From positions 1-55,858 of the IMG/VR virus record IMGVR_UViG_3300021364_000027: a stretch of DNA of 55,858 bases; one strand, 5' to 3'. Positions 48,867 to 55,858 of the stretch are shown piece by piece. Source of the stretch: a virus. The position numbers were made by a program, and so were the translations under genes. Every line of letters starts with the position of its first letter. Within the stretch, counting starts at the first letter, position 1. The notes beneath the pieces are model-generated. The model saw nothing but the letters and a program-made list of their open reading frames with translations. It searched no databases and was not told where the DNA came from.

Positions 48867-50704
48867 TAAACACTGCTGGTCAAGTCTTCTTGCCAAACCC
48901 ATGCTCCTGCTACTACTTCAAATCTTTTTAATGTTCTTGTGACTGTTAATGTGACACTATCTGTGACATCGCCAAAACTAAAATCAGCAAGTACTGATTG
49001 GTTTTGAACACCAGCACTGTCAACAGCAACAAAACTTTTTGAAACACCGTCTGTTCCGTTGTATGTGTATGAACCTGTATAACTAGTGCAATGTACTCTT
49101 GCATTTACACCGTTGTTTTTTCCTGCTGACGGCACTATATCATTTAACAAGTCAGCTAACTGAGAATTTGTTAATCCAGTAGAATCAACACTTACAGCAA
49201 CATCTAATGCTTTACTAACATCGTCTACATATTGTTTATTAGCAACATCATTAGCTGTTGCAGGAGTTGCAACATTTCTAATTTTTGTTGTACCTGTCAT
49301 GATAATATCACCATTGATATTAGCATTCAAATCATTACTTACAGTTAAGGTGTTTCCATTAAAATTAATATCGTCAATGTTCAATTCTGATAGTGTGCCA
49401 ATACTTGTAAGTCCGCTTGCTGTTGTGACACTACTATGAAGTTCATTTATTGTTAAAACATTTGTTCCGTTTATTCTATAACCATAACCATCAGCTACAT
49501 CAACATTTACGTTCGATGTCCATGCATTTGTTGCGTTTTTCCAAACCCATTCTTTGTCAAGACCAGATGATTTTAAAACAACACCACCATCGTCAACTGT
49601 TGCATCATCTCCTAAACTACTATCTTCAGTAATACCAAGTTCTACTTGTTTGTCTTCTACACGTAGTGTTGCTACTTCTAATGCAGTTTGTGTGCCTTCT
49701 ACAACCATATTGCCTGTGACTCGCAAATCTCCAGTAATATCGAGTGTATAAGAAGGTGTTGCATCAAAAATTCCCACACGATTGTTAGAAGCATCTACTG
49801 TAATTGCATCAACTGCTGCGCCACTGTTTGTGACTTGAATTTTAATATTGGCGTCTTCTCTTAATGCACCTAGTACAATGTCTCTGTCTGCTGAAGTTGT
49901 ATCTGTACTAATACTGAATCTACTTACATCTCCGACTAATGCACCTCTATCATTATTAATATGTAAATGTTGATTAGTAGTTTGATAAGTTGCAATTGGC
50001 AAAGACGGGCTTACTTGTAAAAAGCTACTCGGAGCAAAAACATCAGAACCCGAAATCAAGTTTTCTGAATTTGTGGCAGTGCCATTCCATTTAAAATTGC
50101 TGTAAGTAGGATTGATGTTAACACCCTGTTTAAATGTATAAGGCGATGTAAATCCATTAAGAAGTGCCACATTGGAATCAATAGTTGCTGCTGTAAAATC
50201 TTCTGCACAAACAAGAGCTACGGTTCTATTTCCAACACTCCATCTACCTACAGTTTTTGTAATTCCAAAGCTATCTATAAGACTAATTGCATCATATTCT
50301 GTTTTTGCTTGCGTTCTAGTATAACTAGGGCCAACTAGATACTCTGCTGCACCGTCACTAAAATAAAGTTGTTTATTAGTAGCGTCAATCCATAAATCAC
50401 CAGCAACCAAGGTTGGTTTAATTGCACTGTAAGTTGTTGTATCAGTGCCTCTAAACTGTTCGCCGTCCCAAACTTTTAGTCTGCCTTCGCTTGTATCATA
50501 CCAAATTTGTCCTCTTAAAGGATTTGCAGGAGCACTTGTAGCAGCAAAGTTTTCAATGATTTTTACAAAGTTTTCATTGAATGCTTCTCCATAGCCAGTG
50601 TAATTTCTGCCAACAAGTGTGACATCAGTTGATGTAGTATCTATAGCACCGTCAATTAAATCTACTAATAGAGTTCCATCGGTTTTATTAATTTTATAGC
50701 TCAT
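48866..50704 (-). CDS. Tail-fibre-like protein with shared N-terminal domain
   Basis: A 612-residue protein with the same N-terminal domain (LVGRNYTGYGEAFNENFVKIIENFA, GQIWYDTSEGRLKVWDG, GDLWIDATNKQLYF). The middle has RVGIFDATPSYTLDITGDLRVTGN, a beta-helical shaft pattern common in fibres, and the C-terminal third ends without a collar or ADLAEKY segment. Its ATG overlaps the stop of the upstream gene by one base (TAATG) with GGAGGG as ribosome-binding site. Confidence 0.72.
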   Translation of the reverse strand: MSYKINKTDGTLLVDLIDGAIDTTSTDVTLVGRNYTGYGEAFNENFVKIIENFAATSAPANPLRGQIWYDTSEGRLKVWDGEQFRGTDTTTYSAIKPTLVAGDLWIDATNKQLYFSDGAAEYLVGPSYTRTQAKTEYDAISLIDSFGITKTVGRWSVGNRTVALVCAEDFTAATIDSNVALLNGFTSPYTFKQGVNINPTYSNFKWNGTATNSENLISGSDVFAPSSFLQVSPSLPIATYQTTNQHLHINNDRGALVGDVSRFSISTDTTSADRDIVLGALREDANIKIQVTNSGAAVDAITVDASNNRVGIFDATPSYTLDITGDLRVTGNMVVEGTQTALEVATLRVEDKQVELGITEDSSLGDDATVDDGGVVLKSSGLDKEWVWKNATNAWTSNVNVDVADGYGYRINGTNVLTINELHSSVTTASGLTSIGTLSELNIDDINFNGNTLTVSNDLNANINGDIIMTGTTKIRNVATPATANDVANKQYVDDVSKALDVAVSVDSTGLTNSQLADLLNDIVPSAGKNNGVNARVHCTSYTGSYTYNGTDGVSKSFVAVDSAGVQNQSVLADFSFGDVTDSVTLTVTRTLKRFEVVAGAWVWQEDLTSSV

Positions 50705-52767
50705 TAAGACCCTCCTGTGTAGATAATAAACTCAACTGTTGTATACGGACTGGTATGATAATAAGGATTACTTTGTATGTCATTCATTGATCCTGTTCTA
50801 TCAATTCCTGTGCCTGTTGTCGTTCCTGAAATATTTTGAGAACTTGCACCAGTATCTGTGCCACCTGTGACATTTGTGACTCCATAATATTGTTCGCCGT
50901 TGTCGCCTTGCATACTGTGCGTGTGATCTGGTAATTGTTCTTGGGTAAGAATATGAGATTCAGAGCCGCCAGTTAAACCAACTGTATTAGCTGCTGTGTC
51001 GTTTAACACTCTGTTTCCGCTTGTTGCTGCACCCAAGTGTCCAAGTAAAAATCTTCCTCTAAAATCAGGTAGCACAAAAAAGTCTGGTGTACTAGGTGTT
51101 CCATATCGATCGCCTATAATAGCATATAACGGCTCATAATCGCCGCCTCGTGCAAGTTCTTGTCCGTGACATAACTCCCACCCAGTTGGTGCAACAGTTC
51201 CTGCGTATGGCATTATCATTGCAATTTGAAATACTGGTATTGTACTAACAATTTGTGCCTGCGTCATTTTACGCAAACCTTCTGAGTTATAAACTAGGAA
51301 TTCATCTGTTCCTGCTGTTGATACCGACACTGGAGTTTGATTTGTAAGAAAATTTGCATCAATATTCAATGTCCATTCTTTAGTTGTGCCGCCAACTTGA
51401 CCGTCAAATGTGACACTACCTGTTGCAGTCACATCACCTGCGCTATTGAATTGGAAAGTTGTAGGACTAGCAAGTTTACCTGCTGTTTGCGCACTACCGC
51501 TTACATTACCTGTGACATTTCCTTCTAAATTTCCGTGGAAAGTATTTGAATATACATGAGCATATTTTAAATTAGGTGTACCAATACTATTTGCTAAAGT
51601 TGTATAAGGTTGTATATTTTCAGCATAAATTGAGCTTGTATTATTTGTATCGTTTTGGTTAAAATAAGCATCACCGCCAACATTGATATCTTTTGCAATA
51701 CCAATTCCACCAGCTGTGTTAATTGCACCATCTGTTGTATTAGTACTGTTCAAGGTACTTGTAGAAATTATTTTTGATGCTTTTATATTTCCAGTGACAT
51801 CTAATGCTTCTTCTGGTGAAGTATTCAAAATACCATGTTTTCCATCAGATGCAATATACAAAGAGGTTTGATTTGCTCCACTGTTATTTGTGTTAAAATT
51901 AATTGATCCGTCTGTGGCTTTATTTCTAATAGTCACTGACGATCCTGTGACACTTGCTGTTAAGATTCCATTTTCACCAATAGTAAGTCCTGCATTGCTT
52001 GCAATCCTTTGTTCTTTTGTAAATCTATTTGTCACATCCTTTGTTGCAACATCTCCGTAGACAATGCTGTTATTTCCCCTTGCATCTACTAACGCTTCTG
52101 CTTTTTCACTGGTTCCATAATATTTTGCTTTTGCTCCAGAAAATATAGCTTCTGTTGGAATATTAACACCAGGTTTCATTACATAACCTGTAGGAAATCC
52201 AGTGACTTTAACTTTTGGTGTAAATTCAACATAGCTGTAAACTGCAATAATATTATTGTTTACATAATTAATTAATACTGTGTGATTTGCATCAGTGCCA
52301 AGTAGTGTGCTTGTGCCAACAAGTGTTTCTATTTTTGCGCCTGTAGCAGTAGACTCACTGTAGTCTGGTCCAATTAAAACCCAACCACTTCCACTATAGA
52401 TATATGCTTGTAAATTTGCTGTATCTACCCAAATATCTCCAAGTATACTTGCACTTGCTTCTGGCTGCGAAGCTGCTTTTTTAATACCGCCTGCTGCTAC
52501 CCATGCCGCACCATCGTATACTTTTAATTGATCTACACCTGTAGTTGTATCGTACCAAAGTTGTCCTTCTACTGGACTACTAGGTGCAGTAGTATTTGCA
52601 AAATTTTCTAAAATATGCAAAAAGTTTTCGTTGATATAAGCACCATAACCAGACAGATTCTGTCCTACTAATTTTAAACTTGTATCTGTAGAATTTAGTC
52701 CATTTTCTTCAACTGTAAGAGAACCTTTGTTAATTAAATCTGTAAAGTTTATGGTATAGTCTGCCAT
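50704..52767 (-). CDS. Short-tail-fibre-like protein with tail-collar domain
   Basis: A 687-residue protein. The N-terminus has the shared LVGQNLSGYGAYINENFLHILENFA...GQLWYDTTTG domain. Then come shaft repeats (GNIKASKI; GNLEGNVTGNVSGSAQTAGKL). The last 150 residues start with MPYAGTVAPTGWELCHGQ and include GDRYGTPSTPDFFVLPDFRG, the signature of the phage tail-collar domain of T4 gp12-type fibres. It ends THSMQG... and VEFIIYTGGS. Adhesion to the host surface is the likely role. Confidence 0.85.
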   Translation of the reverse strand: MADYTINFTDLINKGSLTVEENGLNSTDTSLKLVGQNLSGYGAYINENFLHILENFANTTAPSSPVEGQLWYDTTTGVDQLKVYDGAAWVAAGGIKKAASQPEASASILGDIWVDTANLQAYIYSGSGWVLIGPDYSESTATGAKIETLVGTSTLLGTDANHTVLINYVNNNIIAVYSYVEFTPKVKVTGFPTGYVMKPGVNIPTEAIFSGAKAKYYGTSEKAEALVDARGNNSIVYGDVATKDVTNRFTKEQRIASNAGLTIGENGILTASVTGSSVTIRNKATDGSINFNTNNSGANQTSLYIASDGKHGILNTSPEEALDVTGNIKASKIISTSTLNSTNTTDGAINTAGGIGIAKDINVGGDAYFNQNDTNNTSSIYAENIQPYTTLANSIGTPNLKYAHVYSNTFHGNLEGNVTGNVSGSAQTAGKLASPTTFQFNSAGDVTATGSVTFDGQVGGTTKEWTLNIDANFLTNQTPVSVSTAGTDEFLVYNSEGLRKMTQAQIVSTIPVFQIAMIMPYAGTVAPTGWELCHGQELARGGDYEPLYAIIGDRYGTPSTPDFFVLPDFRGRFLLGHLGAATSGNRVLNDTAANTVGLTGGSESHILTQEQLPDHTHSMQGDNGEQYYGVTNVTGGTDTGASSQNISGTTTGTGIDRTGSMNDIQSNPYYHTSPYTTVEFIIYTGGS

Positions 52768-52769
52768 GA

Positions 52770-53378
52770 TTACCCCTCAATTCCACTTAAACTTTGAATC
52801 CTCACAGTATAGTCTACCTGTATCAAACGATTCAAACTTTTTTGTACTGGATGGAAAATAACATGTGTGATTAATCTTCCAGTTCCGCTTGCACTATAAC
52901 TACGTAAACCTAATTCATCAAATACATATAAACTGTCATTACTACCGGCAGTATCAAATGCATCTTGTCCTGATGGTTCTCCATAATCTAACAAGCATCT
53001 AACCAATATATCAGTATAATTTGTGCCACTAACATGTCTAATTTCAGTTTTATTTCTTGCTGGATCAGTGTTGTTAACACTGCGTTCATCTACTACTTTT
53101 GTAAATGTTTGATTATATAAACTGCTGTTTGTGCCTGTGCTATTTGGTGTTAAGTATGTCACAATACCTGTTGGATCAACACTGGTTCCGCCATTGCCAA
53201 AACTCATTTCATAAACAAAGCCTTCGCCTTGGTTAGCAAGACTTTCTGCTAGTGCAATACTCATATTTTCATAGTGAATCGCATTGCGTTTATTCACATA
53301 AATTTCGCCGCTATCGGGGTCAGAAATTTTAATGTGTCCTTCAACATGTATTCCATTTAGATCATTAAACTGTGTCAT
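52770..53378 (-). CDS. Virion-associated protein of unknown role (202 aa)
   Basis: A 202-residue, beta-rich protein (GIHVEGHIKISDPDSGEIYVNKRN; VYEMSFGNGGTSVDP; LIQVDYTVRIQSLSG) with no enzyme motif. It is two bases from the collar-fibre gene and preceded by a late-type octamer and AAGG. Proteins of this kind sit between the large structural gene and fibres in T4-like marine phages, but I cannot give a name. Confidence 0.6.
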   Translation of the reverse strand: MTQFNDLNGIHVEGHIKISDPDSGEIYVNKRNAIHYENMSIALAESLANQGEGFVYEMSFGNGGTSVDPTGIVTYLTPNSTGTNSSLYNQTFTKVVDERSVNNTDPARNKTEIRHVSGTNYTDILVRCLLDYGEPSGQDAFDTAGSNDSLYVFDELGLRSYSASGTGRLITHVIFHPVQKSLNRLIQVDYTVRIQSLSGIEG

Positions 53379-53396
53379 CTTTTTTACCTTATACTG

Positions 53397-53404
53397 TATT
53401 TATT
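53397..53404 (-). promoter_or_regulatory. Late-type promoter octamer for 53378
   Basis: AATAAATA on the minus strand, one base from TATAAATA, followed by an 18-base leader with AAGG and the ATG at 53378. It overlaps the end of the large structural gene. Confidence 0.5.
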
Positions 53405-55858
53405 TAGGTAGCTCAATTGTTGCTCCGCGAATAAATTTTGCTATTGGTGAAGAGCTGGTTCTAAGGGTTTCGTTTGGTTGAATCCATCTTTTTCCGGTTC
53501 TTTTCACTACTCTTATTTCTGTGTTTACAGCAGGAGTTGTTGTAAAGTTTATACGCTTTTCTCCTGATACATCTACTACTGTAAACTCTTGTGCTCTAAC
53601 TTGATCACCTTCTGTACTGTCTTGTGCTATTGTGTTATTGTAAACATCAACATCAACTTTACTTAACTTTCTGCCACCAACAAACACTTCAATTTCGTTT
53701 ATGTTATCAAATGTAAATCCAAGATCTACAATTTGACTTGACCCATCTGCAAAATCTCTATATACATCGTATGTGTCTTGGTAATCAATTGTTTCTCCTG
53801 GTCCTTGACCAAATGCTCTATCGCCTGCTTTGTGCAAACTCTTAACACCTGTGCCTAAGGTTCCTCTACGCAACTGAGACAATGTGTTTCCTTGGATTGC
53901 AAAGTATTCAATGCGTTCACCATCAATCCAAAGTATACCTGGTATATTTTTTGTTGTACTTGGTTGCTGTATGCCTGTTGTATCATCAAGCACAAGAGTA
54001 TTGTCATATGGTTGTAGGTCTGCTGCTAAAACATAACTGTTTTCTTGACTTAGACGCTTATAGTGTGTTCTGCCAAGCATATCTCTAAATATTCTATAAC
54101 CAAAACGTTTACCTGATACTGCATTAGCCCAGTGTAAAACTTGTATTTTGTCATTAGCAGCAGGAATTTCATTTAGTCTTACTGCATCAAGTTCTTCCAT
54201 TACTTCGTAGTCAATTAAAGGACGTAGTAATTTTTTATTTTTTACCACCCACACATATTGAGCTCCAGCTGCTTGACTATCAAGTTCAATAATACCACTT
54301 GTAAGCAAATTACGTCTTGTATATTCAGGAGTAAACTCATTAACAACTGTATCAGTGAGAACATCATAACTGTATCTTCTAAACTTGTTGACATCGTGAT
54401 TACTAAAGTGCATTACTCTGTAAGTTGTAAATATACCGTTGTATTTTTCTGGATCAATACTGATACTATCACTATCTACAAATTCTAAGTTTGCAATTTT
54501 CATTTGTGTAGAATCGTTTGTGACCCAGAAATCTTCATCAGCAACAAATTCATCTCTAATTTGTCTGGCCATACCTTGCACTACAACTACATTATTTGAT
54601 ACCGATTTAACAACTGGATTAAAAATAGTTGAAGTTGCTGTGCTTACTAATTTTAGAGGTTGTCCAACTGTGACCAAAGATTCCATGTTTATAGTGGTAC
54701 TACCGTCTAACTCTGTAAATTCTATTTGTGTATCAATAAAGTAATAATCAGCATTATTAATAACATAGATATCTAGTTTTGTTCCTGCTGGAGCAACTGT
54801 GTTTGACAAAATAGTAATTCTAGCACTTGTTTGATCCCAAGACCAAAACTGTCTATCAACTCTAACATCGTCAGCATAAACCAAAATATCTCTGCTGTTA
54901 ATCTGTGTTAGGTCTGCAAATGCCCAACTATCTAAATCATATACTCTATCAGACGTTGTAGTATATCTTATACTATAACCCGGATCTAGTATTTCATCAT
55001 CACCAAACACAATTAAGTTATGACCTAAAGGTTTAACATTGATAGGTGTTGGAGTATCTATAAAGTTCCAATAATTTCCTAGTGTTTGATTCCACGATAT
55101 ATCTTGATATATTTGACTATAACTTACAAGATTTGTATCATATACAGCATATTGTATTATATTGTCTTCGTCGAGTCTAATACTACCTCCTGGAAATTCT
55201 ATGGCAATTTTGTTTGCTGCTTCTGTGGTACTATCGCTTATATTCAAGAAGTAATCAGTGCCTTCGATTGCAATTCGACCATTAAGAACAACAATTGCAC
55301 TAGCATCACTGCTAAAATCTGCGGCTGTCACAAATCTCCAATTTTCTTCTTGTGGTTGATTTGCAAAATCATATGAATTAAGTTGTATTGTTTTAGCATC
55401 AATTAAATTGTTGCCATTAGAACCAAATGTCATTACAGTCACACTATCACCTGCATCAATGTTTTGATCGCTATCAATAAACACTACATTTAAATCAAAG
55501 TCTGTTGAAAATAAATCTTCTCTTAGAACTTTTTGATTAACCATTACAACAACATTTGTTTCTCCAAATGGTTTTTCAGGAAACTCAAATTCATTTGTTG
55601 AACCATCATAGACATAATTAGCAACAGCAATATTTGCTTGTCCATTATTAGGCCTTGTGTAAACTTGTAAGTCTAGTGTGTCTGTGACTGTTCCAGGCAC
55701 AAGTTCTTCGGGTCCTTTACTGTTTGTTTCAATAAAGAATCCGTCACCATCTACAACAATTTCTCCACTTGGTATACCAGTAGCAGTAGTCTTGTCAAGT
55801 GCGCCACCTGATAAACTTGTATCAAAGTTTGTGCTTACTGGAGCTAAAGATCCGTCGC
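53400..55858 (-). CDS. Large virion structural protein, 5' end outside window
   Basis: The frame is open from the window edge (55858) to the stop at 53400, giving 819 residues, and continues beyond the window; the GTG at 55700 is an internal valine, not a start. The protein is made of repeating beta-rich segments (NEFEFPEKPFGETNVVVMVNQ; AIVVLNGRIAIEGTDYFLNI; ILVYADDVRV; IEVFVGGRKL), as in large tail or baseplate-associated proteins. There is no enzyme motif. It ends KFIRGATIELPK. Expression is presumably late; the promoter lies outside the window. Confidence 0.72.
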   Translation of the reverse strand, partial: DGSLAPVSTNFDTSLSGGALDKTTATGIPSGEIVVDGDGFFIETNSKGPEELVPGTVTDTLDLQVYTRPNNGQANIAVANYVYDGSTNEFEFPEKPFGETNVVVMVNQKVLREDLFSTDFDLNVVFIDSDQNIDAGDSVTVMTFGSNGNNLIDAKTIQLNSYDFANQPQEENWRFVTAADFSSDASAIVVLNGRIAIEGTDYFLNISDSTTEAANKIAIEFPGGSIRLDEDNIIQYAVYDTNLVSYSQIYQDISWNQTLGNYWNFIDTPTPINVKPLGHNLIVFGDDEILDPGYSIRYTTTSDRVYDLDSWAFADLTQINSRDILVYADDVRVDRQFWSWDQTSARITILSNTVAPAGTKLDIYVINNADYYFIDTQIEFTELDGSTTINMESLVTVGQPLKLVSTATSTIFNPVVKSVSNNVVVVQGMARQIRDEFVADEDFWVTNDSTQMKIANLEFVDSDSISIDPEKYNGIFTTYRVMHFSNHDVNKFRRYSYDVLTDTVVNEFTPEYTRRNLLTSGIIELDSQAAGAQYVWVVKNKKLLRPLIDYEVMEELDAVRLNEIPAANDKIQVLHWANAVSGKRFGYRIFRDMLGRTHYKRLSQENSYVLAADLQPYDNTLVLDDTTGIQQPSTTKNIPGILWIDGERIEYFAIQGNTLSQLRRGTLGTGVKSLHKAGDRAFGQGPGETIDYQDTYDVYRDFADGSSQIVDLGFTFDNINEIEVFVGGRKLSKVDVDVYNNTIAQDSTEGDQVRAQEFTVVDVSGEKRINFTTTPAVNTEIRVVKRTGKRWIQPNETLRTSSSPIAKFIRGATIELPK

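Noticed and set aside
55698-55700. GTG at 55700 as start of the large structural gene
   Set aside because: The frame is open upstream to the window edge with sensible protein sequence, so the gene continues outside and this codon is an internal valine.
1-55858. CRISPR arrays, tRNA genes or insertion sequences
   Set aside because: No regularly spaced repeats, cloverleaf-like sequences, transposase genes or inverted terminal repeats were found by eye; intergenic gaps are too short to hold them.

Overview
The window is a stretch of an AT-rich, tightly packed, T4-like (myovirus-type) phage genome, most likely marine. Four things point to this. Genes overlap by 1 to about 30 bases. T4-type late promoter octamers (TATAAATA and close variants) lie upstream of virion genes. 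A block of tail-fibre genes occupies 45.3-55.9 kb, including one with a tail-collar domain. Beta-structured repeat proteins are typical of phage adhesins. No tRNA, rRNA, CRISPR array, insertion sequence or convincing hairpin terminator was seen, and no gap exceeds 75 bases.

Layout. (1) 1-12254, minus strand: a 13-gene operon behind a consensus sigma70 promoter, with seven radical-SAM enzymes, a repeat-containing glycosyltransferase, two methyltransferase-like proteins, a second glycosyltransferase-like protein and a CMP-sugar synthetase-like protein. (2) 12328-36947: a strand-switching mosaic. Plus-strand inserts (12328-14849, 15498-20191, 21230-23108, 29941-30528, 33096-34097, 34903-36255) alternate with minus-strand genes. 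Every divergent junction is short and carries promoter elements; every convergent junction overlaps by 21-67 bases. It holds seven more radical-SAM enzymes, three 2-oxoglutarate/Fe(II) oxygenases, a QueC-like PP-loop protein, an amidinotransferase, an SDR epimerase, a very short DegT-type aminotransferase, four SGNH-hydrolase-like proteins and four members of a glycosyltransferase-like family with an LNNR motif. (3) 36189-45270, minus strand: a 10-gene operon behind another consensus sigma70 promoter, with four radical-SAM enzymes, three glycosyltransferases, an SGNH protein and two unknowns. (4) 45320-55858, minus strand: virion genes with late promoters.

The striking feature is 18 radical-SAM genes in under 56 kb. 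They fall into three groups. Class A (7 genes: 1, 3630, 17005, 24985, 37901, 39177, 40393) has a SPASM/twitch-like cysteine module on the N-terminal side of the radical-SAM core. Class B (5 genes: 939, 6437, 7440, 8450, 20145) replaces the usual GGEP motif with a GNxGD-type motif at a fixed distance from the cluster cysteines. Class C (6 genes: 2024, 18243, 19130, 23050, 24080, 36940) is shorter with a C-terminal CxC motif; 19130 and 23050 carry an extra cysteine-rich segment (C'). An A-C-C' cassette occurs twice in opposite orientation (17005-20191 and 26364-23050).

How the genes may work together (inference): sugar-nucleotide enzymes, glycosyltransferases, putative esterases, methyltransferases, hydroxylases and an amidinotransferase together suggest that a complex surface glycan, peptide or small-molecule decoration is built and tailored during infection. 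The many radical-SAM enzymes would be the tailoring chemistry. The sigma70 promoters suggest that the big enzyme operons are expressed early and the structural genes late. Substrates cannot be read from the sequence.
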